Below are positions 52,198-61,428 of a stretch of DNA of 64,000 nt, piece after piece; positions within the stretch are counted from its first letter, which is position 1; each line of letters opens with the position of its first letter. The translations under genes and the position numbers were made by a program. The stretch is from JAMZMI01 sp049115715 (GTDB lineage Bacteria; Bacteroidota; Bacteroidia; Cytophagales; Cyclobacteriaceae): NCBI GenBank assembly GCA_049115715.1, contig JAGDZQ010000004.1, positions 1 to 64,000 on the forward strand. The letters are read 5' to 3'. The notes below the pieces were generated by a model. It was not told the DNA's origin and did no database searches. It worked only from the letters and a program-made list of their open reading frames with translations.

Positions 52198-52565
52198 TGT
52201 CCGTTTTCTATTGAGATTTTTTTATGAATCGTTTTCGTTCGAGTGACGATTTTTAGTATATAAATGCCCTTTCTAAGATTGGCGGTTTGCAAGGTCACAT
52301 CTTGCGAAAGAGGAAACCGATGAAGGCTTAGCTTTCCGCTAAGTTCGTAGAGCAAGATTTCGAGTATATCGTCTTCTGGGAATGTGATTTTCACATGGTC
52401 ACTAGCAGGATTAGGATAAACTTTGAAGTGAGATTGCATATCGTTGCTCAACGCTTCCGGGCAGTCAACTCCCTGATTGATAGCCACAGATATCACATGT
52501 GTTTCTTGGGCGCTACCAGTTAAGGCAGCACCCAAGAGTAACAGAATTATGCTTAAGTATTTCAT
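52194..52565 (-). CDS. Minimal T9SS sorting-domain protein
   Basis: A 123-residue protein with a signal peptide (1-20, ending Ser-Ala-Gln), only about 25 residues of linker, then a complete type A T9SS C-terminal sorting domain. That domain has Val-Tyr-Pro-Asn-Pro-Ala-Ser-Asp, Leu-Tyr-Glu-Leu-Ser-Gly-Lys, Gly-Ile-Tyr-Ile-Leu-Lys-Ile and a terminal Lys-Lys-Ile. It therefore has almost no cargo. Its stop overlaps the G8 gene's start (ATGA), so the two are translationally coupled. It may be a deletion remnant of a larger protein or a stand-alone targeting or competitor peptide. Confidence 0.8.
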   Translation of the reverse strand: MKYLSIILLLLGAALTGSAQETHVISVAINQGVDCPEALSNDMQSHFKVYPNPASDHVKITFPEDDILEILLYELSGKLSLHRFPLSQDVTLQTANLRKGIYILKIVTRTKTIHKKISIENGQ

Positions 52566-52582
52566 AATGAGAATATGGGAGA

Positions 52583-53005
52583 TTAGGACTGAGCCTCGAT
52601 CATGGCACTTGATAATACAGAGTATACAGAGACCCAGGCCTCTCTTACTTCCTCATTCCAATCATTGCCCAGCCCTGTTTGTAGAGTGCTCAGCAGTGCT
52701 GCACCTACAGTTTCGTAATCTTTAATTTGTACCCCATATCCACCATGTCTATTTCCAAGCCCCTGTACAACTGGTAGAAGAGATTCCATGTCGTCTAGGC
52801 CTTTCACAGCGGCACCCAACATCGTCATGAGTTTCCTTCCTTGTGATTTGATGTCACCTTTGAATAGCGACTTTAACTCAGGGTCGAGCTCAAAAAGTTT
52901 CGTGTAAAATATGCTTGCGGCAGTTTCTGCAATTGGAGCAACCTTCTCAAAGGTGCTTTGGACAATTTCTTTTTCCTTGTTAGTAATTGCTTCTTTTGTG
53001 TACAT
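52583..53005 (-). CDS. Single-domain globin
   Basis: A 140-residue haem protein. Globin landmarks are Phe48 at CD1, Gln55 at the distal E7 position, and His87 as the proximal F8 ligand in Gly-Asn-Arg-His-Gly-Gly-Tyr-Gly-Val. Full-length A to H helices are present with no reductase domain, as in Vitreoscilla-type or flavohaemoglobin-derived globins. Gln at E7 is the usual flavohaemoglobin-like choice and suggests oxygen binding or NO detoxification. It is first in a minus-strand group, 18 bases before the T9SS mini-protein, though a common function is not evident. Confidence 0.92.
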   Translation of the reverse strand: MYTKEAITNKEKEIVQSTFEKVAPIAETAASIFYTKLFELDPELKSLFKGDIKSQGRKLMTMLGAAVKGLDDMESLLPVVQGLGNRHGGYGVQIKDYETVGAALLSTLQTGLGNDWNEEVREAWVSVYSVLSSAMIEAQS

Positions 53006-53370
53006 TATTGATTTGATTTAAAGATTGCTTGAGAGATTAGCAGGTTGAAATTTGATCGTAGATTTATCTATTAAAATGTCCGAATAATCATATCTCAAAA
53101 GTTGATATTTGACTTGAGTTATGCCAATAACCGAAGACTACAAAACGTCTACATCGTCAATAATTTTGGTTTTATAGAAGTAGAGAGGACGTCTTTTTTA
53201 TGATTGCGATAACGGTGGTAACTTACTTCTTCGACCTGCTAAATAATTTCTGGATTGAAGTTTATATTGGGACATCTACTTCTATGCAAGACCTTCAATC
53301 AAATTGTTTTTTTAATTTTCTTTTGTCAGCCAACCAAAAGGGAAGAGGCTCTATCTAAATTAATTCTCAG
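53006..53370. promoter_or_regulatory. Divergent intergenic region, globin and TPR regulator
   Basis: These 365 AT-rich bases have no gene and must hold the globin promoter (minus) and the regulator promoter (plus). I saw no strong operator or terminator. Confidence 0.4.
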
Positions 53371-55182
53371 GTGACTCAGGTTTTCAACATTCCATTTCGA
53401 GCGATTCACATTGTCCTAATTCTATTGTTGATCAATCAGAACACGATTTCACAAAGTATAGAAACCATTGATTCCTTAAACAATGCTTCTTTTAAATTAA
53501 GAGAGAGCAATGTGTTAGAGTCAATTTCGCTTGCGCGAGAAGCTTATGGGCTTAGCACCAAGACCAATTATGAGAGAGGAATACACCATTCCTATATCAA
53601 CCAAGGTGTCTGGTTTATTAATGAAAGGAAATTAGATTCTGCGTATTCATTATTGTCAAAAGCGGAAGCATATTTTAAGTCGAAAAAGGAAACTGATAAT
53701 CATGGGATCTCGTGCTATCAATTAGCAAGGATATACGAGCGGTTAAGAGATTATGAAAGAGCCGAAACCTACTATAAGAGCGCATTAGAACTATTCGAAC
53801 AATCTCAAAACAACGAGTATGTAGCATATTCATTAAACGGAATAGGAGTACTCAATGGGAAACAATCCAATTATTTGGAAGCTCTGGAATATTTTACTCA
53901 AGCCTATGAAAGGAAGCTGTCGGCGGGTCTTACAGATTACGATAAGGAGCTCAACAACATTGCTATTGTATACCGCTACATGAAGAAGTTTGATAAAGCC
54001 ATAGAATTTGGGAGAAAAAATATACTCGTATCAATCCAAAATAAAGATAGTCTGGGCCTATCGAGTGCTATGGATACTTTTGGAGATATACTAGATGATA
54101 GCGGAGATACAGATAGCGCCTTTTGGTATTATACCAAGTCACATGAAATAGCTAAGAAAATAGATAATCAAATTAGAATAACTTCCGTCGTTTACGAAAT
54201 AGCCTATGTACATAGCAAAAACGGTGATCTGGACAAAGCGATTGACATCCACAAGAAAACATTGGACGGAGGGAATATTGAACAAAGTTTAAGGGAAAAT
54301 TCATATAGTGAACTTGCGCGACTGTACCTGAAAAAAGATCTATATGATAGCGCTATTGACTTTGCGCTAAGAGCATATAAATCAACCGTCAAAGGGAATG
54401 GGACAGTCAAGATTATTAAGAATGCCGAACATTTAAGAGATGGATATAAGTTGTCAGGAAGACCCGAAATGGCATTGCATTATTCCGAAATAGTTGACAA
54501 ATACAGAGATACACTTGAGACTCAAAATCGACAGGAAAGGTTTGGAGATCTCCGCGTGAGACTAGAAACCATTGAGAAAGAAAAGTCGATTGCTTTACTT
54601 GAAAAGCAAGCTGAGGTAGACGCCCTTTCTCGTCAGAGATTAGTTGTGGTAATAATAGCAGTCGTACTCTTATCTCTTTTTGCATTCTTACTTCTTGCCA
54701 TGCGCAATAAGAATCGACAGAAAGTTCAGTTTCTTGAGAACCAAAACCTGAAAAGTGAAATTGAAAGAAACAAAGGAGAGCTCTATCAACAAACATTGCA
54801 TATGGTGCATATCAACAATTCCTACAAAGGAGTTGAGGAAGAGCTGGAGAAACTTAAATCTGAGGAAAGCACGGCAGAATTGAGACGTATTTTTCAAAAA
54901 ATAAACGTTGGAAAATTACTGGAAAAAGACTGGGAGAACTTCAATAAGTATTTCGGTAACGTACATTCGGATTTTCATAGACAATTGGATGGACTAAGCG
55001 CGAGTCTGACTCAGCATGAGAAGAGAATTTGTGCATTGATCAAAGTGAATCTCACAAATAGAGAAATAGCGACGATACTCAGTGTAGAATCTAAGAGCGT
55101 GCGCATGGCTCGATATCGAATCAAAAAGAAGCTTGGTTTGGAGGAAAATACCAAACTGGATGATTATATCCAGCAATTGTGA
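53371..55182 (+). CDS. TPR membrane protein with C-terminal HTH domain
   Basis: A 603-residue regulator of a type common in Bacteroidota. A GTG start gives a signal peptide (about 1-28). About seven TPR repeats (35-375) have Ala-x-x-x-Tyr and (Tyr/Phe)-x-x-Ala-(Ile/Leu)-(Glu/Asp) patterns and would lie in the periplasm. A transmembrane helix (about 423-445), a cytoplasmic coiled coil and a LuxR-like HTH (about 545-603) follow, with Leu-Thr-x-x-Glu-x-x-Ile-Cys and Leu-Thr-Asn-Arg-Glu-Ile-Ala. It probably signals directly from envelope to DNA without a kinase. The targets are not evident. Confidence 0.85.
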   Translation: MTQVFNIPFRAIHIVLILLLINQNTISQSIETIDSLNNASFKLRESNVLESISLAREAYGLSTKTNYERGIHHSYINQGVWFINERKLDSAYSLLSKAEAYFKSKKETDNHGISCYQLARIYERLRDYERAETYYKSALELFEQSQNNEYVAYSLNGIGVLNGKQSNYLEALEYFTQAYERKLSAGLTDYDKELNNIAIVYRYMKKFDKAIEFGRKNILVSIQNKDSLGLSSAMDTFGDILDDSGDTDSAFWYYTKSHEIAKKIDNQIRITSVVYEIAYVHSKNGDLDKAIDIHKKTLDGGNIEQSLRENSYSELARLYLKKDLYDSAIDFALRAYKSTVKGNGTVKIIKNAEHLRDGYKLSGRPEMALHYSEIVDKYRDTLETQNRQERFGDLRVRLETIEKEKSIALLEKQAEVDALSRQRLVVVIIAVVLLSLFAFLLLAMRNKNRQKVQFLENQNLKSEIERNKGELYQQTLHMVHINNSYKGVEEELEKLKSEESTAELRRIFQKINVGKLLEKDWENFNKYFGNVHSDFHRQLDGLSASLTQHEKRICALIKVNLTNREIATILSVESKSVRMARYRIKKKLGLEENTKLDDYIQQL

Positions 55183-55330
55183 GTCGATAATTCATCTTCG
55201 AGCAAGTAAAGGATTTACAGTTTCCTGACTTATTATTTTGAAGCTGGTTCCTCTTAATTCAATTACCTGATTCATTATTATATATTTTTGAGATCAGGTA
55301 GAAATAAATCAAATAGAATCTAATCACGAC

Positions 55331-56470
55331 ATGATCATCCATCCTGCTGATCGGCTCTTGGAGTTGAAAGAATATTACTTTTCTAAAAAGCTCAAAGAAG
55401 TTGCCAAATTGAAGGCCGAAGGAAAAGAGATTATCAATATGGGAATCGGAAGCCCAGACTTGATGCCCGACAAAACTGTAATCTCGGAGCTCGTCAAAGC
55501 TGCTTCAGCGCCGGAGAACCATGGCTATCAGCCCTATCAAGGTATTCCCGAACTTCGTGCCGAGATCTCAGCCTTTGGTAAGTCCCAATACCAGATTTCA
55601 TTAGCTGATGATGAGATACTTCCGTTGATTGGGTCAAAAGAAGGAATTACGCATATATCGCTCGCATATCTCAATGCCGGAGACAAGGTTCTAATCCCAG
55701 AGCTGGGGTATCCTACCTATTCTTCGGTCACAAAAATGGTCGGAGCTATACCTCTTCAGTATCCACTCAGGGAAGAAGCAAACTGGGAACCTGACTGGAA
55801 TTTCTTAGAAAACCATGATTATAGCGAAACCAAGATAATTTGGCTCAATTACCCACATATGCCTACAGGGCAAAGAGGAACGGAAGAGATTTTACGCAAG
55901 TTTGTAAAGCTGGCAAAAGCAAAAGGAGTGTTGCTCTGTCATGACAATCCGTATAGTCTAATCCAGACGGGCAAGCCACTCAGTATTTTCAATATAGAAG
56001 AAGCAATGGATGTGGCACTGGAGTTGAATTCACTATCTAAGACATTCAATATGGCCGGGTGGAGAGTAGGTTGGGTTTCTGGAAATAAAGAATTACTCAA
56101 TCCAGTTTTGAAAGTGAAGAGCAACATGGATTCTGGTATGTTTAAGCCCGTTCAGGCTGCTGCCATCAAAGCACTTGCCCTGTCTCAGGACTGGTACGAA
56201 ACGGTAGCAAGTATTTACGGGGAGAGACGAATCCTTGTAAATGATTTTTTAACAAAACTGGATTGTACAGTATCCGAAAATCAAGCAGGAATGTTTGTCT
56301 GGGCTAAGGTCAATAAATCTGATTCTGATAAGCTTTGCGATTACTTACTATACGAAAAAGATATATTTATTACTCCGGGGCACGTTTTTGGAGATAAGGG
56401 GAAAAGCTATGTTAGAGTTTCACTTTGCTTAGATAAGCAACTCATTCAAAAATCCATTGACAGATTATGA
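55331..56470 (+). CDS. PLP-dependent aminotransferase, class I/II (probably aromatic amino acids)
   Basis: A 379-residue fold-type I aminotransferase. Visible residues are Gly-Ser-Pro-Asp (40-43), Asn173, Asp205 with Tyr208, the PLP lysine Lys237 in Ser-Leu-Ser-Lys-Thr-Phe-Asn-Met-Ala-Gly-Trp-Arg, and Arg245. It resembles LL-diaminopimelate/aspartate aminotransferases. The gene overlaps tyrA by four bases, and in Bacteroidota such an enzyme usually sits in the phenylalanine/tyrosine cluster, so conversion of prephenate or aromatic keto acids is the best reading. Confidence 0.88.
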   Translation: MIIHPADRLLELKEYYFSKKLKEVAKLKAEGKEIINMGIGSPDLMPDKTVISELVKAASAPENHGYQPYQGIPELRAEISAFGKSQYQISLADDEILPLIGSKEGITHISLAYLNAGDKVLIPELGYPTYSSVTKMVGAIPLQYPLREEANWEPDWNFLENHDYSETKIIWLNYPHMPTGQRGTEEILRKFVKLAKAKGVLLCHDNPYSLIQTGKPLSIFNIEEAMDVALELNSLSKTFNMAGWRVGWVSGNKELLNPVLKVKSNMDSGMFKPVQAAAIKALALSQDWYETVASIYGERRILVNDFLTKLDCTVSENQAGMFVWAKVNKSDSDKLCDYLLYEKDIFITPGHVFGDKGKSYVRVSLCLDKQLIQKSIDRL

Positions 56471-57315
56471 CAAAGAAGGTTCTTCTAGTAGGTGTTGGTT
56501 TGATAGGCGGTTCGTTCTCTCTTGCCCTTAAAAACAAAGACACATTTAAGTTCGGAGGATATAGTCGTAAGCAATCGACTTTGGATACAGCTGAGACTCT
56601 TGGTATTATTGATTTTAAATTTAGTGACCTAAATGAGGGGATAGCATGGGCAGACTGGATCATCCTTTCTATTCCAGTAGATGTAATAAGAAAAATGCTT
56701 CCGGGAATTCTTGATCAACTAAGACCGAATCAATTGGTGGTTGACTTTGGCTCTACCAAAGGAGCTATTTGTGCCGAAATAGCAGATCATAAGAATCGAG
56801 GTAATTTTCTTGCTGCACACCCTATTGCCGGGACAGAATATTCTGGACCAGAGGCAGCTTTTCCTGGTCTCTTTAAGGATAAATGCCTCATAGTGTGCGA
56901 AGAGGAAAAGACACTTTCTGATATTAAACTTCATTTTGAAGAAGCAGCCAAGCAAGTAGGTTTTTATTTGGTGAAAATGGGAGCAGAGGAACACGATAGG
57001 CATCTCGCCTATATCAGCCATTTGAGTCATGTGACTTCCTATGCATTGAGCAATACTGTACTCAATAAGGAAAAAGACGGTGAAGTTATTTTGGAGCTTG
57101 CCGGTTCTGGTTTTGAGTCGACTGTTAGGTTGGCGAAGAGTTCACCAGAGATGTGGACACCAATTTTTCTAGAGAATAAGAAGATGCTTCTGGAGAGTAT
57201 TGAAAGCTATCTGATTCAAATAAAATCACTTCAGAATCACTTGGAAAATAGCGATGGAGGACAAATTCAGCAATTTTTGGAGCAGGGAAGAATGATAAAA
57301 AAAATCATCAAATAG
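56467..57315 (+). CDS. tyrA: Prephenate dehydrogenase
   Basis: Oxidatively decarboxylates prephenate to 4-hydroxyphenylpyruvate in tyrosine synthesis. The 282-residue protein has an N-terminal Gly-Val-Gly-Leu-Ile-Gly-Gly-Ser nucleotide-binding loop, Asp-Phe-Gly-Ser-Thr-Lys, His-Pro-Ile-Ala-Gly-Thr-Glu, and the Ser-His-Leu-Ser-His helix of the catalytic half. No ACT or chorismate mutase domain is fused. It overlaps the aminotransferase gene, so the two steps are made together. Confidence 0.93.
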   Translation: MTKKVLLVGVGLIGGSFSLALKNKDTFKFGGYSRKQSTLDTAETLGIIDFKFSDLNEGIAWADWIILSIPVDVIRKMLPGILDQLRPNQLVVDFGSTKGAICAEIADHKNRGNFLAAHPIAGTEYSGPEAAFPGLFKDKCLIVCEEEKTLSDIKLHFEEAAKQVGFYLVKMGAEEHDRHLAYISHLSHVTSYALSNTVLNKEKDGEVILELAGSGFESTVRLAKSSPEMWTPIFLENKKMLLESIESYLIQIKSLQNHLENSDGGQIQQFLEQGRMIKKIIK

Positions 57316-57456
57316 AAGTACCCTATATGTGGTATTTCTGACTTTTTATCCCTCATTAATATCAATTTGGCTTTTTGTGGGTTATATTTCAAATGTATTA
57401 TTCAAAGCTTGATAGCACCGTTCAGAGCTAAGTAATTTGAAATAATTAATCTGCGA

Positions 57457-60237
57457 TTGAAAAGACTTACCGCCATATTTATCTTTTTGCAGCTAGCCTG
57501 CAATAGTGGAGCCTACTCTCAAAATATAGATAGCATAAGACAAGTGATTGGAGGTTTCGAATCACAGGATTCAGTTCAGGCTCAATCTTTTTTTCTGAAT
57601 ACGGTAAAAGCCTCATCATCTTCCAAGTCACCCGAAATTCATCTTATATGGGCTGAATACCTGAATGACAATAGGAAATATGATTCTGCAGAGATGCTCT
57701 TCCAAAAATCTATCGAACTATACCAAGCAGAGGGTGATAAGTCCGGATTGGCGCATGCAAAACTGAAGCTTGGAGATTTTTATGAAAACTCAGATAATGT
57801 TTCAGCCTCATTGATTCTAAATCATGAGGCATACGATTTGTTTGTTGAGCTGCAGGATTCAACCAATATTTATTTCGCACTGGCGTCAATTGGAATTAAT
57901 CATGATTATCGTGGAGATCATGAGATTGCCATACAGTATTACGAAGAATGCATTGAATTGGCAAAATCAATTGGAAGAGACATTAGCGTTGCAGCTATGT
58001 ATCACAATCTTGGTGGCATTTATAGCTTTGAGAATGAATTTGAGAAGGCGCTGGATTACTATGAGAAATCCAAAAATATAGCTACGACCTTAAACGACAT
58101 AAGTTTGCTCACCTCAATATATCAAGGGTTATACCTTGCCTATAGAGACGCAGAGCTGTTTTCTGAAGCCTTCGTTAACCTTAAAAAGCAATTGCAGTAT
58201 GCCAAATTAAGCGATAGCCAAAAGGCAATGGCCTTTGCCTATCAGGATTACGGAACATACTTTTTAGTAACAAAAAAATATGATTCATCTATTTATTATT
58301 CAACTCAAGCACTTGAGCTAGCCCTAAAATTGAATAACGCACAAATAGTAACAAATGCATACCAAGGACTCAGAAAAGCATATTATGAGCTAGGAGATTA
58401 CAAGAAAGCATTTGATTTCTATGCCAATGAAATTGCGATGAATGATTCGCTCTACAATATTGAAAATAGCCGCTTAATAGAGACAACCAAAGCGAAATTC
58501 GAAACAGAAAAAAAGGAGCGCGAATTAGCTGAAAAAAATCTGGCTTTACAAACAGCCGATTTCAATCTGAAAAGACAAAATACCTACATGATTCTCTTAA
58601 TCATAGGGATAGTTTCTATTTTGATTATTGTATTCCTTGTATATAGAGGATATATGCTTAGGAAAAAAGCTAATGACGTATTGAGAAAAAAGAATGCAGA
58701 AATTGAATCTCAAAATGAAAAAATCAAATCCAGCAATGAAGTTAAGAGTCGATGGTTTATCAACGTTGCACATGAGCTCAGAACGCCACTCACACTTATA
58801 AAAGGACCTGTTCAAAGAATACTCAGTACAGAGAAACTGTCTCTGGATGTAGAGGAAAACTTAGAAATGGTGTATCAAAACACTCAGAGCCTTGTTAAGC
58901 TAGTCAACGAAATTTTGGATCTATCAAAATTGGAAGAGGGTGAAATGCTTCTAAGTAAGCAAGTGGTCAATTTCAATGACCTTGTCCGTCAAATAATTTC
59001 TATTTATGAAATTAAGTCTCGTCAGCAGAGAGTTAAAATCGATTGGGAAGATATGAGTCATCCTTACATGGAAATAGACCCAGAGAAGGTCTCAAAGATT
59101 CTTGTGAATCTGATTTCCAATGCCCTTCGTTTTACTGATCCCGGCGGTTCCATTTCCATCTATGCCAAGATAGAAAACGAAATTAAAATATGTGTCAAAG
59201 ACACGGGAGTCGGAATTGAACCAAAGGACCTTCCTCACGTTTTTGATCGATTCTATCAAGCCAATACTTCTAAAAATGCAGGAGGAACAGGAGTTGGACT
59301 TGCACTTTCGAAAGAGATAGCTCAACTGCACGGAGGAGACTTAGAAGTAGAGAGCACTTTTCAACAAGGATCCATATTTACCCTATCCCTTCCTAAGAGT
59401 CTGACTGCCGATGCACCACAGTTTGAAGAATCGGCCATTGAGATTGGAGAGTCGCTTGAAGATAATTTTGTCTCAACCAATATTTTAACCAGACTTAGCG
59501 AGAAGCCCCTTTTATTGATTGTGGAGGATAACCCTGATATGCGAAAATATTTATCAGGTCTTCTCAAACCCTATTTTGAAATCAAGGAAGCCTCCAATGG
59601 TCTGGAGGGTCTTAAGGTTCTCGAAAGTGAAAATATAAAAATGATTATCTCGGACATGATGATGCCCGGTATGGATGGATTGCAGTTCTCCCAACGCGTA
59701 AAAGCCCATGCTGAATGGAAGACCATTCCATTTATTTATCTATCAGCCATGTCAGAGGATATAAAAAGAAAAGAAGCCCTGATGCTGGGAGTAGATGATT
59801 ACCTGCAAAAGCCATTTGACCCAGAGGAACTTATCATAAGAGTTCGCAACCTTTTTACAAATGCCATGTCACGCATGGAGGTGACGCTGGAAAATTCTGA
59901 ACCAGTTTCTTATGAAGACAAAACACTGAAAAAGCTAAAAAATGAGGTAGAAGAAAATATCTCCGATCCTAATTTCAGTGTTGCTCGCTTGGCTGACAGT
60001 GTTGCCATGAGTGAGAGAAGTATATATCGATATCTCAAAGCAATCACAGGGTTGACTCCACTTCAATTTATACAGGAGATTAGGTTGAGCAAGGCGATGG
60101 AACTAGCGCAAAATCGAGTTTATTTGAGCAGTAGTGAATTGGCGGTTGCCATGGGTTTTAAGAACTCTCCATATTTTTCTTCACTCTTCGAGAAACGATT
60201 CGGGAGGAAGCCCTCTGCCTATTTGAAAGTAGGCTGA
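57457..60237 (+). CDS. Hybrid two-component sensor with TPR input and AraC-type output
   Basis: A 926-residue one-protein signalling system. A TTG start gives a signal peptide (Lys-Arg-Leu, hydrophobic core, Ala-Tyr-Ser-Gln). About six TPR repeats (35-330) form the periplasmic input, then a coiled coil and a transmembrane helix (about 377-400). The HisKA His438 lies in Ala-His-Glu-Leu-Arg-Thr-Pro-Leu, and the HATPase has Asn-Leu-Ile-Ser-Asn-Ala-Leu-Arg-Phe and Gly-Thr-Gly-Val-Gly-Leu. A receiver (about 686-795) has Ile-Ser-Asp-Met-Met-Met-Pro. The AraC HTH (about 828-926) ends in the usual Phe-Gly-Arg-Lys-Pro-Ser-Ala-Tyr. It resembles HTCS regulators but has TPRs in place of the propeller sensor. 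Its target genes are unknown. Confidence 0.92.
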   Translation: MKRLTAIFIFLQLACNSGAYSQNIDSIRQVIGGFESQDSVQAQSFFLNTVKASSSSKSPEIHLIWAEYLNDNRKYDSAEMLFQKSIELYQAEGDKSGLAHAKLKLGDFYENSDNVSASLILNHEAYDLFVELQDSTNIYFALASIGINHDYRGDHEIAIQYYEECIELAKSIGRDISVAAMYHNLGGIYSFENEFEKALDYYEKSKNIATTLNDISLLTSIYQGLYLAYRDAELFSEAFVNLKKQLQYAKLSDSQKAMAFAYQDYGTYFLVTKKYDSSIYYSTQALELALKLNNAQIVTNAYQGLRKAYYELGDYKKAFDFYANEIAMNDSLYNIENSRLIETTKAKFETEKKERELAEKNLALQTADFNLKRQNTYMILLIIGIVSILIIVFLVYRGYMLRKKANDVLRKKNAEIESQNEKIKSSNEVKSRWFINVAHELRTPLTLIKGPVQRILSTEKLSLDVEENLEMVYQNTQSLVKLVNEILDLSKLEEGEMLLSKQVVNFNDLVRQIISIYEIKSRQQRVKIDWEDMSHPYMEIDPEKVSKILVNLISNALRFTDPGGSISIYAKIENEIKICVKDTGVGIEPKDLPHVFDRFYQANTSKNAGGTGVGLALSKEIAQLHGGDLEVESTFQQGSIFTLSLPKSLTADAPQFEESAIEIGESLEDNFVSTNILTRLSEKPLLLIVEDNPDMRKYLSGLLKPYFEIKEASNGLEGLKVLESENIKMIISDMMMPGMDGLQFSQRVKAHAEWKTIPFIYLSAMSEDIKRKEALMLGVDDYLQKPFDPEELIIRVRNLFTNAMSRMEVTLENSEPVSYEDKTLKKLKNEVEENISDPNFSVARLADSVAMSERSIYRYLKAITGLTPLQFIQEIRLSKAMELAQNRVYLSSSELAVAMGFKNSPYFSSLFEKRFGRKPSAYLKVG

Positions 60238-60389
60238 TCCCTAAAACCATTATTATAGGTGCTGCCCTGAGCTGCTCAAAGGAGACATGGAAAAAATCTT
60301 TGGCATCATGAGACAACCACGTCATTTATCAAAATTTAAAAGACTCACTGTGTAGGTTGAGGTTTTAAGTGATACTTAAATCGCTCAGG

Positions 60390-61247
60390 TTAAAAAGAAA
60401 AAACCAATTGATCCATTGGGATTTTATTTTGTATCAAATCCAACTCAGACAAGGTATTCATTACCTTATGCAAAGCCTCTCCATTCACTTCCGTTTTAGT
60501 TGACCATTTTACTTCGTTGGCGATCTTCTCTGTGTTTTCCAATTTTAGATTAAAAGTATCTGAGATGATTTTAGGCAGGTTGTGATTCGATTGCAAGCTC
60601 ATACAGGCTCCATTAATTAGATCACAAATCTGTTTGATATTGCTTGTGTTTTTCGAAAGCGCATCGTTATTTGCAGCGATTACAAAGCAAGGCCATGGAG
60701 TTTCTACATGATCAATTCTATCAAACTCCTTAGCATCAACATACGGTTGAGTTGTATGTTTTTCCCAGAGGAAAACATTTGTTTCATGATTGCCAAATGA
60801 TTCTCTAGCACCATCCAGATTGTTGATTACATGGAATGCAAAATCTTCCTTTTCCCAATTTTCCCTTTGCGCCAATAGGAATGACATTAGATGAGAACCA
60901 GACCCAAATCTGCTTATTGCGATCTTTTTCTTATCCAGTTCATCAAGAGATAGAATCCCTTTGGAATAAGGAACATGAACCCCCCAAACTAAGGGCGACT
61001 CTACATAATTTTTTATGATGCGACTTGGGTTTCCATCAATGATGCTTTTTGTGATTCCCTCAGTAAGAATGACAGCCAAGTCAAGTTCACCACTACTTAG
61101 CTTCTTTGCCATGGCACCAGTCCCTTCAGAGACATTCTCCCACACCAGATCGATACCCCGATCCTGGAAGACACCCTTTTCGATTGCCTGATAAATAGGA
61201 AGGTTGAAATACTCGGGAACACCCCCGATTCTAATTTGTGGTATCAT
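60390..61247 (-). CDS. Periplasmic-binding-fold protein without signal peptide (NMT1/THI5-like)
   Basis: I prefer ATG 61247, where the family-like sequence starts (Ile-Arg-Ile-Gly-Gly-Val-Pro-Glu-Tyr-Phe-Asn-Leu-Pro). The frame extends to 61307, but those 20 residues are neither a signal peptide nor family-like. The protein is 285 residues. Substrate-binding features are Gly-Val-Phe-Gln-Asp-Arg-Gly-Ile-Asp-Leu, Gly-Thr-Gly-Ala-Met, Gly-Glu-Leu-Asp-Leu-Ala and Gly-Ser-Gly-Ser-His. With no export signal or lipobox it should be cytoplasmic, and no permease or ATPase gene is adjacent. THI5-like proteins can act as enzymes in thiamine synthesis, but that function is not established here. Confidence 0.75.
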   Translation of the reverse strand: MIPQIRIGGVPEYFNLPIYQAIEKGVFQDRGIDLVWENVSEGTGAMAKKLSSGELDLAVILTEGITKSIIDGNPSRIIKNYVESPLVWGVHVPYSKGILSLDELDKKKIAISRFGSGSHLMSFLLAQRENWEKEDFAFHVINNLDGARESFGNHETNVFLWEKHTTQPYVDAKEFDRIDHVETPWPCFVIAANNDALSKNTSNIKQICDLINGACMSLQSNHNLPKIISDTFNLKLENTEKIANEVKWSTKTEVNGEALHKVMNTLSELDLIQNKIPMDQLVFSF

Positions 61248-61428
61248 ACAATGGCAAATATTTATAATAACTATGGTTGCTCGTCTAAAACGGATTTGTA
61301 ATTGCAAGTCCTTCTTAATCGGGTCGATTAATCATTTCATCGTAAAAATCGGATGATTTGTCGAACTATACATCGATCATATGGAATGAATTTTACTTTT
61401 GTGCCCTCAACCGTTTTAAACTTTTTGT

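Noticed and set aside
52150..52240. Programmed frameshift joining the T9SS mini-protein to the G8 protein
   Set aside because: Each product has its own signal peptide and the overlap is a plain ATGA stop-start. A C-terminal sorting domain placed before a cargo would also make no sense in a fusion.
53050..53075. TCGTAGATTTAT word shared with the rhaT/regulator intergenic region (about 35381)
   Set aside because: A 12-base AT-rich match, facing different ways relative to the genes, is not enough to propose a shared site.
60264..60284. Possible further copy of the CCCTGAGC-type dispersed repeat
   Set aside because: Only about two thirds of the core matches and the palindrome is broken, so it cannot be told from chance.
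61248..61307. Earlier start for the NMT1/THI5-like protein
   Set aside because: The 20 extra residues contain several arginines and isoleucines but no proper signal peptide or cleavage site, and family-like sequence begins at 61247.
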